Part shown: piece by piece, positions 24,479-33,553 of the stretch
How positions within the stretch are numbered: position 1 is the first letter of the stretch
How the letters are laid out: the number at the start of each line of letters is the position of its first letter
Assembly: GCA_021800255.1 (NCBI GenBank)
Contig: JAJYZC010000022.1
Location: forward strand, 1 to 45,329
From: Acidobacteriota bacterium
GTDB taxonomy: Bacteria; Acidobacteriota; Terriglobia; Terriglobales; Acidobacteriaceae
Length of the DNA stretch: 45,329 nucleotides
Reading direction: 5' to 3'
The notes under the pieces: generated by a model
What the model was told of the DNA's origin: nothing
Seen by the model: the letters and a program-made list of their open reading frames with translations, nothing else
Databases searched by the model: none
Position numbers and translations under genes: made by a program

Positions 24479-24547
24479 TGTTCTCCCAGTGTAGCGCCTG
24501 TGGGCGCGGGAACCTTTGCCCGGCTGCCCGCGTACAATTGAAACGGA

Positions 24548-25360
24548 ATGAGATTTTTCCGCCCTGTACGTGTGTCTGTCTTTCCGCCGTTGATGGCGGC
24601 ACTGTTCGCATTTTTCGCGCTTCCAATCTGCGCCCAGAGCGTCAAGAGCCTGCCCCAACCCACCGATTACGTGAGCGATTTTGCGCACGTGCTGTCGCCG
24701 GAGGCGACGGCGCGGCTGGATTCGATCTGCTCGCAGCTCGACCACTCCGCGGCCCACACGGAGATCGCGGTCGTGACCGTCAACTCGCTCGACGGCGACG
24801 ATGCGGCCGGCTACGCGGACGATCTGGAAGACCACTGGAAGATGGGCAACAGCGGAAAGAACCGCTACGCGATGGTGCTATTGGCGATCAACGACCACAA
24901 GTACCGGATCGAGACCGGATATGGGCTGGAAGGCATCCTGACCGACGGCGATGTGGGGGACATCGGCCGGGCGATGGTTCCCTACCTGAAGACCGGCGAC
25001 TACGACAGCGCCGTGATGCTGGCCGTAGGCCAGATCGCGCAGGTGGTCGCCTCCAACTACCACGTCACCTTGAACGCAAACGAGACGCAGCCGGTGAGCC
25101 AGCCCATCGAGCAGCACGGAGCGGCGCTCGAAAAGCTCATTCTGCTGATCGTGTTTCTCGGCTTCTTCGGCGGATTTTCGCTGCTGCGGATGCTACTGGG
25201 CTTTGGCCTGTTCTTCGGCGGATGGGGCGCGGGATCGTCGATGGGCGGAGGCTTCGGCGGCGGCGGTTTTGGCGGCGGCGGGGGTGGAGGCGATGGTTTT
25301 TCCGGCTTTGGCGGCATGGGCGGAGGCTTTGGCGGCGGCGGCGCCGGAGGCGAGTGGTAG
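24548..25360 (+). CDS. TPM-domain protein (YgcG family)
   Basis: A 270-residue exported membrane protein. A signal peptide (to about residue 30, ICAQS) precedes the TPM domain, which has VSDFAHVLSPEATARLD, TEIAVVTVNSLDG, the GYGLEGILTDGDVG motif and the metal-binding acidic region around residues 115-135. A membrane segment lies near residues 195-215 (LILLIVFLGFFGGFSLLRML). The last 45 residues are almost all Gly with Phe/Met/Ser and end EW, a common ending in this family. The lemA gene follows 170 bases downstream, and TPM and LemA proteins are often neighbours. Confidence 0.88.
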   Translation: MRFFRPVRVSVFPPLMAALFAFFALPICAQSVKSLPQPTDYVSDFAHVLSPEATARLDSICSQLDHSAAHTEIAVVTVNSLDGDDAAGYADDLEDHWKMGNSGKNRYAMVLLAINDHKYRIETGYGLEGILTDGDVGDIGRAMVPYLKTGDYDSAVMLAVGQIAQVVASNYHVTLNANETQPVSQPIEQHGAALEKLILLIVFLGFFGGFSLLRMLLGFGLFFGGWGAGSSMGGGFGGGGFGGGGGGGDGFSGFGGMGGGFGGGGAGGEW

Positions 25361-25531
25361 AGCCGTTCGCATGGAACTGCGCGTTGGCTTGACTAACGGG
25401 AGAAAACGGGCCGATGTGAAGATAAGGCTTGATGATCCAGAGGCAAGGATAGGAACCTGCGCGAGGGACAGTAAGCAGGATTTTTGGCGTGCCTTCCGCA
25501 CGCGACGGAGATGGGAGGAGAAAAGCACTCT

Positions 25532-26110
25532 ATGGGTCGTGGACTGATGGTAACGCTGGGGATCGTGGGCGTGCTGTTTTTGGCGGCCCTGATGGTGGTG
25601 GCGAGCTACGTGAGCGCGCGCAATCAGATGGTGGCCAAAGACCAGGACGTGAAGGCCGCGTGGTCTGAGGTAGACGTGCAGATGGAGCGGCGCGCCGACC
25701 TGATCCCCAACCTGGTGCAGACGGTGAAGGGGTTCACCAAAGAAGAGAGCAGCGTTTTTGGCGATATCGACAAGGCGCGCGAAGGATACATGAATGCGCA
25801 GACGCCGCAGCAGAAGATGGCGGCCAACGGACAACTGGACGGGGCGCTGGCCAAGTTACTTGTGGTGACGGAGAACTACCCGCAACTGCGTTCGAGCGAC
25901 CAGTTCATGCGCTTGCAGGACGAGCTGGCGGGGACGGAGAACCGGATCGGCGTAGCGCGCAAGCGTTACAACGATGCGTTGCGCAACTACAACACATTTG
26001 TGCTCGAGTTCCCCAACAACATCTGGGCGGGAATTGCGGGCTACCAGGTGAACAATGCCTATTTCGAGGCCAGCCCAGCCGCGCAGGCAGTGCCGCAGGT
26101 GAAGTTTTAA
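25532..26110 (+). CDS. lemA: LemA family protein
   Basis: A 192-residue protein with one N-terminal membrane segment (about residues 6-26) and a coiled helical domain. The family signature is clear: VQMERRADLIPNLVQTVKGF, then NYPQLRSSDQFMRLQDELAGTENRI and ARKRYNDALRNYN. The function of LemA is not settled; it is associated with the cell envelope. The start is uncertain between ATG 25532 and ATG 25547; GGGAGGAG is about 12 bases upstream of 25532. It is followed by a strong terminator hairpin. Confidence 0.92.
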   Translation: MGRGLMVTLGIVGVLFLAALMVVASYVSARNQMVAKDQDVKAAWSEVDVQMERRADLIPNLVQTVKGFTKEESSVFGDIDKAREGYMNAQTPQQKMAANGQLDGALAKLLVVTENYPQLRSSDQFMRLQDELAGTENRIGVARKRYNDALRNYNTFVLEFPNNIWAGIAGYQVNNAYFEASPAAQAVPQVKF

Positions 26111-26136
26111 TACAGACTTAACAGTGCACAGGCAAG

Positions 26137-26169
26137 AAAGGCCATCCCACATGATTGGAATGGCCTTTT
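26137..26169. terminator. Bidirectional Rho-independent terminator
   Basis: AAAGGCCAT and ATGGCCTTT form nine-base arms, extended inward by a partial CCC/GGA pairing, around an eight-base loop and followed by TTTT. It lies 27 bases after lemA and 26 bases from the end of the converging STAS gene, so it probably ends both transcripts. Confidence 0.85.
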
Positions 26170-26194
26170 CGAGGCCGGCGCGGCTGAATGGGGG

Positions 26195-26539
26195 CTACCT
26201 GTACGAGGCGATGGCGGCTGCCTCATCATCGTAGATGTCGAAGACGGTGTAAAGTTTAGTCAACTGCAGCAGGTCGTGTACCTTTTTGGTGAGCTTAAGG
26301 AGCTTGACGGCAGCGCCCTGGTTCTTGGCGGTGGTATAGGCGCTTACCAGTTCGCCCAACCCCGAGCTATCGATGTAGTTGACTTCACCCATGTTGAGCA
26401 GAATATTTTTTTGTCCTTTGCCGATCAGGCCGCGAACGGCGTCGCGCAACTGTACGCTGCCTTCGCCCAAGGTGATACGGCCGCTGAGGTCCAGGACGGT
26501 AACGCCATCCACGTCACGGGAAGCAATAGCTAGAGCCAC
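26195..26539 (-). CDS. STAS-domain anti-anti-sigma factor (RsbV-like)
   Basis: A 114-residue STAS protein of the SpoIIAA/RsbV group. The phosphorylatable Ser lies in NYIDSSGLGEL (Ser58 or Ser59). In this family, the unphosphorylated protein binds the RsbW-like kinase and frees its target, and phosphorylation reverses this. The RsbW-like gene lies 124 bases upstream on the same strand, indicating a partner pair. No target sigma factor or PP2C phosphatase gene is in view. Confidence 0.9.
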   Translation of the reverse strand: MALAIASRDVDGVTVLDLSGRITLGEGSVQLRDAVRGLIGKGQKNILLNMGEVNYIDSSGLGELVSAYTTAKNQGAAVKLLKLTKKVHDLLQLTKLYTVFDIYDDEAAAIASYR

Positions 26540-26663
26540 GGAAATTCCTCCTTCTCGGTACTTCGGTTATAACACCTTTGCGGTCCCGGCCGGGCGGAGA
26601 CTCGCCATCGGCCCGGCTGAGGCAAGGAACAAGCAGCCTCCTCGCTCCCTCTGCGCATGCGCG

Positions 26664-27104
26664 TCAGGTTTTACCGCTCGCCGGCGCCAGATGTTTGACC
26701 AGCGTCAACTCGGTTCCGGGGTGCAGTTGTCGAAAGTGTACCTCATCCATGAGAGAACGGATGAGGAAGATTCCGCGGCCGGCGCCGCGAAGCAGGTTTT
26801 CTGGCGCCAGCGGATCGGGAAGGGAGTCAGGATCGAAGCCCCGGCCCTGGTCGGCGATGGTGAAGATCAGGTCCGTCCCGGTGTTTTCGAAGGTTAAGTG
26901 GATGGAGCGGGCCGGGTCATACTCGTTGCCGTGGAGGACGGCGTTGATCGCGGCCTCGCGCACGGCCATGGCGATATGGGACTGCTGGTCCTCGTCGAGG
27001 CCGGCTTCGGCGGCCAGCTTTTCCGCGGCGGCCTCGATCACGCCAACGCTTTCCATAGTGGAGCTGAGCTGAATCGTCTGCCGTCCTCTGCTAGGTACGC
27101 TCAC
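26664..27104 (-). CDS. RsbW-like serine-protein kinase / anti-sigma factor
   Basis: A 146-residue GHKL ATPase protein. The N box REAAINAVLHGN holds the Mg-binding Asn; the G1 box is DQGRGFDP and the G2 region GAGRGIFLIRSLMDEV. No His-kinase dimerisation domain is present, which fits an RsbW/SpoIIAB-type protein that phosphorylates the STAS partner encoded just downstream. The final target, a sigma factor or another effector, cannot be identified from this window. Confidence 0.9.
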   Translation of the reverse strand: MSVPSRGRQTIQLSSTMESVGVIEAAAEKLAAEAGLDEDQQSHIAMAVREAAINAVLHGNEYDPARSIHLTFENTGTDLIFTIADQGRGFDPDSLPDPLAPENLLRGAGRGIFLIRSLMDEVHFRQLHPGTELTLVKHLAPASGKT

Positions 27105-27308
27105 CGGAATCGCAATCCACCCTCACCGGAGCGGGCCGGGGCAAGCCGCTCCACGCCATAGCAACCTAGCTCGCAGTTTCAAGTCTGAATGTGATTGTGT
27201 CAAGCCCGAAGCTCCGGAGGATGGATAAGGCAAGGCGAAGTTTTTTTTCCGGACGGCGGCGGGCAAACAGGCAGATGGGAGAGTAAACTGCGGGCGAGGG
27301 AATAGAGT

Positions 27309-28571
27309 TTGCACATGGACCCCAGGACCGCAACTCGCGTGAGCCTTACGGCGCTGTTGGGCACGCCGGTGACCGACGCGCAGGGGCACCTGCGCGGGCG
27401 GCTCAAAGACATTGCCGTGGCCACCGGACCGGATGCGGGCAAGGTGGCGGGGCTGGTTTTGAAGACGCGCAGCGGGCTGGCCATGGTGCCCTCGCAGGAA
27501 GTGCTGGAGACGCCGGCGGGAACACTGGAGCTGCGCTCTCCAGCGGCGTTGGTTCCACTCAAGGACGAGGGCAGCTATCTCTTCCTGCAACAGGACCTGG
27601 TAGACCGGCAGATCATCGACATTCATGGCCGCAAGGTGGTGCGCGTCAACGACGTGGACCTGGAGTGGATGGGCAGGGGTTCAGCGCATCTGCTGCGCGT
27701 AGCCGAGGTGGAAGTGGGGACGCGCGGGGCCTTCCGGCGCATCTTCAAGGGACTGCTGCCGCGCGCCAAGCTGGAGGCGGCTTCGCGCAAGCTGGCGGCG
27801 AAAGGCATCCCTTGGCAGTTTGTGGATGTGATTGAGGTCGATCCCACGCGGCGCGTGAAGCTGCGCATCGAATACGAGCGGCTGGCTGAAATCCACCCTT
27901 CTGACCTGGCCGACATTCTGGAAGACCTGGCCCCTGCGGAGCGCGAAGCGGTGTTTACCTCGCTCGACGAGGAGGTGGCTGCGGAGGCTCTGGAAGAGGC
28001 CGATCCCAAACTGCAAAAGTCGCTGCTTGAAAAGCTGGACGAGGAGCGGATCGCCGACATCGTGGAGGAGATGGATCCCGGCGCGGCCGCCGACCTTTTG
28101 GCCGAACTTTCCGAGGACCAGACCGACGCCATTTTGGAGGAGATGGAGCCCGAAGAGCGGCAGGAGGTGGAGGAGCTGCTGGAGTTCGACGAGAACTCGG
28201 CGGCCGGCTGCATGACCACCGACTTCGTCTCCGTGGGCAAGGATGCCACTGTGGCTCAAGCCGTGCAGGCCCTGCGCAACTTCGACGGCGACCCGGAGAG
28301 CGTGACAGAAATCTTTCTGTTGGACGAAAAACGGGTGCTACGCGGAGCGATTCCACTGGCGCGCCTGGTGATGGCCCAGCCGGATACGCGGTTGAGCGTG
28401 CTCGCCGAGCCGCGCATACTCTCCTGCCCGCAGGATATGAAACAGAACGAGCTGGCCGAACTCTTCGATAAATATAACCTGCACGCGCTGCCTGTAGTGG
28501 ACGCCCAGGAGCGTATGGTAGGCGTGGTGCAAGCCGAGCAAGTGATTGCCTTTTTGCGCGAAAAACTGTAA
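27309..28571 (+). CDS. Soluble PRC-barrel/MgtE-N/CBS protein
   Basis: A 420-residue soluble protein. Residues about 10-165 contain PRC-barrel-like repeats (TPVTDAQGHLRGRLKDI, GRKVVRVNDVDLEW). Residues about 190-295 form an acidic superhelical MgtE N-domain (LAEIHPSDLADILEDL and related repeats). Two CBS domains follow (TTDFVSVGKDATVAQAVQAL to the C-terminus). MgtE proper has a five-helix channel after the CBS pair; none is present here. The protein may sense metal or nucleotide and partner with a transporter elsewhere. The TTG at 27309 follows GAGGG by eight bases; ATG 27315 is the alternative. Confidence 0.85.
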   Translation: MHMDPRTATRVSLTALLGTPVTDAQGHLRGRLKDIAVATGPDAGKVAGLVLKTRSGLAMVPSQEVLETPAGTLELRSPAALVPLKDEGSYLFLQQDLVDRQIIDIHGRKVVRVNDVDLEWMGRGSAHLLRVAEVEVGTRGAFRRIFKGLLPRAKLEAASRKLAAKGIPWQFVDVIEVDPTRRVKLRIEYERLAEIHPSDLADILEDLAPAEREAVFTSLDEEVAAEALEEADPKLQKSLLEKLDEERIADIVEEMDPGAAADLLAELSEDQTDAILEEMEPEERQEVEELLEFDENSAAGCMTTDFVSVGKDATVAQAVQALRNFDGDPESVTEIFLLDEKRVLRGAIPLARLVMAQPDTRLSVLAEPRILSCPQDMKQNELAELFDKYNLHALPVVDAQERMVGVVQAEQVIAFLREKL

Positions 28572-28594
28572 GGCGGTCAAGGCGGATTGAGAGG

Positions 28595-28612
28595 GCGTTG
28601 CCGCAGCAACGC
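28595..28612 (+). terminator. Hairpin after the MgtE-N/CBS gene
   Basis: GCGTTGC and GCAACGC form perfect seven-base arms around CGCA, 23 bases after the stop codon. No T tract follows, so terminator activity is uncertain. Confidence 0.4.
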
Positions 28613-28663
28613 AGTTGTAGGAGAGCGCCCCTACGCCCAACCCCATCCGCTGGGCGATTTATA

Positions 28664-28801
28664 ATCCGGCAGGTACGGCATTTTCGGAAAATACTGGGAA
28701 CGATTGAGAGCCGCGAAAGCGGATTTTTCTTGAGGAAAAATCCACGCAACAGGAGCGGTTTCTGTCTACACCTTTTCCGAAAATGCTATAGCTCGCCGGA
28801 T
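28664..28801. repeat. Structured dispersed repeat, copy B, with terminal inverted repeats
   Basis: The ends, 28664-28691 and 28773-28801, are imperfect inverted repeats of about 28 bases with a perfect 14-base inner part (GCATTTTCGGAAAA). Inside are a CCGC-GAAA-GCGG hairpin and a second hairpin, GGATTTTTC-TTGAG-GAAAAATCC. The left 70 bases match copy A at 20326. No protein is encoded. The size and ends fit a small non-autonomous mobile element or a structured RNA. The right end lies 35 bases from the acyltransferase start. Confidence 0.7.
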
Positions 28802-28835
28802 AGCGAGCAGCCCTCGGCCACCGGGAGAAATATGG

Positions 28836-30149
28836 ATGCCAACTGACGTCATCATGCCCCAGATGGGCGAATCGATCTTCGAGGGCGCCATCACCAAGTG
28901 GCTCAAGCAGCCCGGCGACTCCGTGCTCAAGGACGAACCCCTTCTGGAGATCTCCACCGACAAGGTGGACGCCGAGATTCCCGCTCCCGCGGCCGGCATC
29001 CTCGTCGAGATCAAGGTTCCCGAAGGCGCAACGGTCGGTGTCAACACCGTGCTCGCCGTCATCGATAGCGCCGTAACGCCCGCGGCGCGCGTTCCTGCAG
29101 CAGCTATCCCAGCCCCAAAAGCCGCTCCTGAATCCGCTCCCGCCGCCCCACAGCAGCCCAAACTGGCGTCCTCAGCCTCGCTCCCATCCGCGCAGGAGCC
29201 CGCACCGGCGGTTCAGCCCGCTCGCCGCATCCGCTCCTCGCCGCTGGTGCGGCGCATCGCCAAGGAAAAGAACGTCGATCTCGCTCTTGTCCCCGGCACC
29301 GGCTCCGACGGCCGCATCACCAAAGAAGATATTCTGCGCTATCTCGCCCAGCCCCGCGCCGCCACTCCGGCAGCCCGCGCTGTGGCGCCCTCCGCTCCGG
29401 CCCAACAGCCCGTCGCGCCCGCCGCGCCGCTGCCCGCCGAACCCGTCCCTCTCACGCGCATGAGGGCCATCATCGCCCAGCGCATGGTGGAGAGCGTCCA
29501 GATCAGCCCCCACGTGCACACCGTCTACAAGGCCGATATGACCCGCATCGTGCGCCTGCGCGAGCGCGTGAAAGGCAGCTTCGAGCAGCGCCACGGCGTC
29601 CGCCTTACCTACATGCCCTTCATCGCCACGGCCGCCATCCAGGCCCTGCGCCGTTTTCCCATCGTCAACGCCTCGCTGGTAGACGGACCCCAGGGCCAAT
29701 CCATCCTCTACCACCCTGCCATCCACCTCGGCATCGCCGTGGCGCTCGACTGGGGTCTGATCGTGCCCGTGGTGCGCAACGCCGATCAGCTCGGCTTCCC
29801 GCAACTGGCCCGCGCCATCGCCGATCTGGCCGCCCGCGCCCGCGCCAAAAAGCTCTCGCCCGACGAGGTCGGCAGCTCCACCTTCACCCTCACCAACTCC
29901 GGGATATTCGGCGAGGAGTTCGGCACCCCCATCATCAACCAGCCGGACTCCGCGATCCTCGCCATTGGCAGCCTGGCCAAGCAGCCGGCCGTCGTTACTG
30001 ACACCGAGGGCAACGACTCCATCGCCATTCGCTCCGTGCAGTACTTTTGCCTGGGCTTCGATCACCGCACCATCGACGGCGCCGACGCCGGCCGCTTTAT
30101 GACCGCCTTCAAAACCTCCCTCGAAACCTGGGATCTACCCATCGACTGA
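28836..30149 (+). CDS. Dihydrolipoamide acyltransferase (2-oxo acid dehydrogenase E2)
   Basis: A 437-residue E2 subunit that accepts acyl groups on a swinging lipoyl arm and passes them to CoA. The single lipoyl domain carries the lipoylated Lys43 in EISTDKVDAEIP. An Ala/Pro-rich linker leads to an E1/E3-binding domain (SPLVRRIAKEKNVDL, GSDGRITKEDILRYL, about residues 130-170). The catalytic domain ends with FDHRTIDGADAGRF, His410 and Asp414. Whether it serves 2-oxoglutarate, branched-chain or pyruvate dehydrogenase cannot be decided because no E1 or E3 gene is adjacent. GGGAG lies eight bases before the ATG. Confidence 0.93.
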   Translation: MPTDVIMPQMGESIFEGAITKWLKQPGDSVLKDEPLLEISTDKVDAEIPAPAAGILVEIKVPEGATVGVNTVLAVIDSAVTPAARVPAAAIPAPKAAPESAPAAPQQPKLASSASLPSAQEPAPAVQPARRIRSSPLVRRIAKEKNVDLALVPGTGSDGRITKEDILRYLAQPRAATPAARAVAPSAPAQQPVAPAAPLPAEPVPLTRMRAIIAQRMVESVQISPHVHTVYKADMTRIVRLRERVKGSFEQRHGVRLTYMPFIATAAIQALRRFPIVNASLVDGPQGQSILYHPAIHLGIAVALDWGLIVPVVRNADQLGFPQLARAIADLAARARAKKLSPDEVGSSTFTLTNSGIFGEEFGTPIINQPDSAILAIGSLAKQPAVVTDTEGNDSIAIRSVQYFCLGFDHRTIDGADAGRFMTAFKTSLETWDLPID

Positions 30150-30216
30150 GAAAAACCGACAGCTTGCGCCCCCTCGGGAACTGCGCCGCCGCCGGTCGCG
30201 TACATTCATCCAGCGC

Positions 30217-32631
30217 ATGAACGCCGACCTCAAATTCTCCGTCCGCCAGTTGCTCAAATCCCCCGGCTTTACCGTCACCGCCATCGTCACCTTGGCCCTC
30301 GGCATCGGCGCCAATGCCGTCGTCTTCAGCGTCCTCAATGCCTTGATCCTGCGGCCGGTGAACGTGCCCCACGCGCAGAACCTCTACATGGTGCAGCGCT
30401 TCCAGTTTCCCTCGCAGTCCTATCCCGATTACCTCGATCTCCGCGACCGCAACCACACCTTCCAGAGCCTGATGCTCTTCCAAATCATCGGCTCGGTGGG
30501 CGTGGATACCGGCGGCAAACCCTCCACAGCCTGGCCTTACCTGGCCAGCGGCAATTACTTTGACGGCCTGGGAATTCAGCCCTATCTCGGCCGCTTCTTC
30601 CACGCCTCGGATGAAAAGGGCTACAACAGCGCCCCTTACGTCGTGCTCAGCTACGCCTACTGGCACACGCAATTTCTCGGCAAGCCCAGCGTCATCGGGC
30701 AGATGATCCAAATCAACCAGCACGCCTTCACTATCATCGGCGTGGCCCCGCCCAGCTTCCGCGGCACGGAGCTCTTCTTCGCCCCCGCGTTTTGGATTCC
30801 CATCGTCGAGCAGCCCGTTATCTTTGGCGAGAACGACCTGAAATATCGCGGCAGCCACTCTCTGTTTGTCATTGGCCGGCTGAAGCCCGGCGTCACCCCG
30901 GCCGAAGCCGCGGCCGACCTCAACGGCATCGGCGGCTGGCTCTCCAAGACCTACCCCTCTGACGACGAGGGGGTCAAGTTCACCCTCGCGCGGCCGGGCT
31001 TGGTGGGAGATTACTTCGGCGGTCCGGCGCGCGCCTTCATGGCCGGCCTGATGCTTCTCGCCGGCCTCATTTTGCTGGCCGCGTGCGCTAATCTGGGCAG
31101 CCTCTTCGCCGCCCGCGCCGCCGACCGCGCCAAGGAGATCGCTCTCCGCCTGGCGCTGGGTTCGCGCCGCCGCCTCATCCTCCGCCAACTGCTTACCGAG
31201 GCGGTGATCGTCTCGCTGGCTGGCGGAGCCGCCGGGCTTGCAGGCGGGATACTCATCCTTCATATCCTCAGCGCCTGGCAGCCCATGCCCGATATTCCCA
31301 TCAACGTGCCCGTCAACCCTGACTTCCGCACCTACGCCGTAGCCCTCCTGCTCGCGCTCTTGAGCGGCCTGCTCTTCGGCATGGCTCCCATTCGCCAGGT
31401 TCTGCGCGCTGATCCCTGGCAGACTCTCCGCGCCGGCGCCGGCGCCTCCAATTTCCGCCGGATCACTCCTCGCGACGTCCTTCTGGTGGTCCAAATCGCC
31501 ATCTGCGCCGTGCTCGTCACCGCCTCGCTCGTCGCCGTCCGCGGACTCGTGCGCTCGCTCAGCAGCAGCTACGGCTTCGTTCCCCAGCACGCCCTGCTGG
31601 CTGAGACCGATCTGCGCATGGCCGGATACACAGACAAAACCTCGCCTGAGATGCAGCGCCGCATGTTGGATGCCGTGGCCGCCATCCCCGGCATCCAGGC
31701 CGTCGGCTACGTTGACTACGCCCCCCTCGCCCTGGGCGGCAGCGACTCCTACGTCTACACCGACGCCACCACCGATTTCCGCCCCACCAACTACGCCGCC
31801 GACGCCATGTTCTACCGCATCTCCCCCGGCTACCTGAAGGCCGCAGGCACCACCCTCCTCGCCGGCAGAGACCTCACCTTCGACGACAACGCCAAAGCTC
31901 CCCGCGCGGCGCTCGTCAACAGCCGCTTCGCCATCAAGGTCTTCGGATCGATCCAGAATGCAATTGGCGGCCACTTCAAGTATTGGGATGGACGGCGGGC
32001 CGAAGTCGTCGGCGTCGTGGAAGACGGCAAATACCGCTCGCTCACTGAGGATCAGCAGCCGGCCATGTTCTTTTCCTTCCTCCAGCAGCCCGCCACCGAG
32101 ACTTGGCTGGTGGTCCGCTCCCAGCGCGATCCCGCGGACTTAGCCCCAGTCCTCGATCACACCCTCCACGCCCTCGATCCGGCGCTGCCTCTCGAGATCA
32201 GAACCTGGACCGCGCAGATGGACGCTGCCTTATTTCCAGCCCGCGTCGCCGCCGTGGCCCTCGGTGTTCTCGGGCTTCTCGGCGCCATGCTTGCCGTCAC
32301 TGGCGTCTTCGGCATGGCCTCTTACGTGGTCACCAAGCGCCTGCGCGAGCTGGGCATTCGCGTGGCCCTCGGCGCCGGCCGCCGCGAAGTCCTGAGCGCT
32401 TCGCTCGGCCGCGCCTTCCGCCTCCTGGCCATCGGCTCACTGGCCGGCCTAATCCTCGGAGTCCTCGCCACGCGCGTGCTGGCGCACATTGTTTACCAGG
32501 CCACGCCCAAGGACCCCGTCGTCCTCGCCGGCGTCCTCGTTTCCATGCTTCTGCTGGGCCTGGTTGCCGCTTGGATTCCCGCCCGCCGCGCTCTCGCCGC
32601 CGATCCCGTCATCCTCCTCCGCGAGGAATAG
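30217..32631 (+). CDS. Orphan MacB/FtsX-like permease (ADOP-type)
   Basis: An 804-residue inner-membrane protein with two MacB periplasmic-core/FtsX units in tandem. The start NADLKFSVRQLLKSPGFT and the ALGIGANAVVFSVLNAL motif are typical of acidobacterial duplicated orphan permeases. Unit one has its FtsX helices near residues 270-390 (the coupling-like segment is RAADRAKEIALRLALGSRRRLILRQL). A second set lies near 670-800 (VTKRLRELGIRVALGAGRREVL). No ATPase gene is adjacent, as is usual for this family, so the substrate and energy source are unknown. A long antisense open frame exists here but lacks domain features. Confidence 0.92.
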   Translation: MNADLKFSVRQLLKSPGFTVTAIVTLALGIGANAVVFSVLNALILRPVNVPHAQNLYMVQRFQFPSQSYPDYLDLRDRNHTFQSLMLFQIIGSVGVDTGGKPSTAWPYLASGNYFDGLGIQPYLGRFFHASDEKGYNSAPYVVLSYAYWHTQFLGKPSVIGQMIQINQHAFTIIGVAPPSFRGTELFFAPAFWIPIVEQPVIFGENDLKYRGSHSLFVIGRLKPGVTPAEAAADLNGIGGWLSKTYPSDDEGVKFTLARPGLVGDYFGGPARAFMAGLMLLAGLILLAACANLGSLFAARAADRAKEIALRLALGSRRRLILRQLLTEAVIVSLAGGAAGLAGGILILHILSAWQPMPDIPINVPVNPDFRTYAVALLLALLSGLLFGMAPIRQVLRADPWQTLRAGAGASNFRRITPRDVLLVVQIAICAVLVTASLVAVRGLVRSLSSSYGFVPQHALLAETDLRMAGYTDKTSPEMQRRMLDAVAAIPGIQAVGYVDYAPLALGGSDSYVYTDATTDFRPTNYAADAMFYRISPGYLKAAGTTLLAGRDLTFDDNAKAPRAALVNSRFAIKVFGSIQNAIGGHFKYWDGRRAEVVGVVEDGKYRSLTEDQQPAMFFSFLQQPATETWLVVRSQRDPADLAPVLDHTLHALDPALPLEIRTWTAQMDAALFPARVAAVALGVLGLLGAMLAVTGVFGMASYVVTKRLRELGIRVALGAGRREVLSASLGRAFRLLAIGSLAGLILGVLATRVLAHIVYQATPKDPVVLAGVLVSMLLLGLVAAWIPARRALAADPVILLREE

Positions 32632-32694
32632 CCGCGCGTCAGCTCTTTCCAGCCTTCGAACAGGTTGGCCATCTTCTGCTGGATTTGGTTTATC

Positions 32695-33438
32695 TCAGCC
32701 GCTCAGGCGGTCGAGGGTCTCGGCGGTGCGCAGTTTGCGCTCCAGATGCCGCTCCAGAGCCTGGAAAGTAAACCGGCGCAGGTCCTGCGCGCGCCGCCGC
32801 GGCCAGGGCTCGGCAGCGAAGGCCGCCACCGGCGACCGCAACATGCGCTGCGCCAGTTGCCAGGAGTCGGCCGAAAGCGCGCTGGCGTTGCCCGCGCGGT
32901 GCGATGCGCAGAAGAGCCCGTCGGCATGAGGATTGAAGGTGACCTCGGCGCCGTTCAACGCCGCGCCGCAAGCTGTGCAGCGAGCCACGTCAGGCAACAG
33001 GCCCATCAGCCGCGTCATCCACAGTGAAAAGTAGGTGAGCGGCATCCAAGGCTGTTCCACCGTGGTCTGCTCCAGAACTGAAACCAGAAGCCGGAAGACC
33101 GTCTCCTGTGCGTCGCGCTCGGGCAGTGACTCGTCCAGCGTCTCGGCAAAAAAGCTGAGCACAGCCATGCGCGCATGATTCACCGGCGTTGCCAGCGGTG
33201 AGCGCACGATCTCCAACTGATCCAACCGAACCAGATCCTGGCGCGGCCGCTCGGCAAACCAGGCCCGCGCCAGCGTCATCGGCTCCAGGGCTCCGCCAAA
33301 GCGCTTTCGGCTCCGCAGCGCCGATTTGGCTACGCCTTTCACCTTCCCGTAGTCGCGGGTAAACAGGCTCACGATCAGGTCGGCCTCATGCACCGGCCAG
33401 GTGCGCAAAACCACGGCTTCCGACCTGAGCACGCTCAT
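32695..33438 (-). CDS. recO: RecO: recombination mediator
   Basis: A 247-residue cytosolic protein that anneals complementary strands and, with RecR, loads RecA on SSB-coated DNA. The N-terminal OB-fold has SEAVVLRTWPVHEADLIVSLFTRDYGKVKGVAKSA. The zinc-like cysteine pair is CTACGA near residue 165, with a later Cys in GLFCASH. Length is normal for the family. It lies about 115 bases downstream of the ferredoxin gene on the same strand, and no recR is in view. Confidence 0.93.
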   Translation of the reverse strand: MSVLRSEAVVLRTWPVHEADLIVSLFTRDYGKVKGVAKSALRSRKRFGGALEPMTLARAWFAERPRQDLVRLDQLEIVRSPLATPVNHARMAVLSFFAETLDESLPERDAQETVFRLLVSVLEQTTVEQPWMPLTYFSLWMTRLMGLLPDVARCTACGAALNGAEVTFNPHADGLFCASHRAGNASALSADSWQLAQRMLRSPVAAFAAEPWPRRRAQDLRRFTFQALERHLERKLRTAETLDRLSG

Positions 33439-33485
33439 TCACAATCCATCATCGCATCGCCGGCGCTCCACGGGCGTACACACAA

Positions 33486-33515
33486 ACGCGCACCCCGGAG
33501 AACCAGGATGCGCGT
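33486..33515 (-). terminator. Candidate terminator of the ferredoxin gene
   Basis: ACGCGCA and TGCGCGT form seven-base arms 38 bases after the ferredoxin stop. Read on the minus strand, a short T-rich run (TTGTGTGT) follows. A few inner pairs extend the stem imperfectly. Confidence 0.4.
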
Positions 33516-33553
33516 CCGTAATCCCTTTGAATGTTCGTGCGGATTGAGGCGGT

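Noticed and set aside
22328..24541. Long plus-strand open frame opposite oligopeptidase B
   Set aside because: The minus strand has the full S9 catalytic triad. The plus-strand translation shows no recognisable domain.
26195..27104. Complete SigB-type partner-switching operon
   Set aside because: Only the STAS protein and the kinase are present; no sigma factor, phosphatase or stressosome gene lies next to them.
30109..31974. Long antisense open frame opposite the orphan permease
   Set aside because: It has no domain, signal or ribosome site, and the plus strand encodes a clear permease. It is a by-product of GC-rich codon use.
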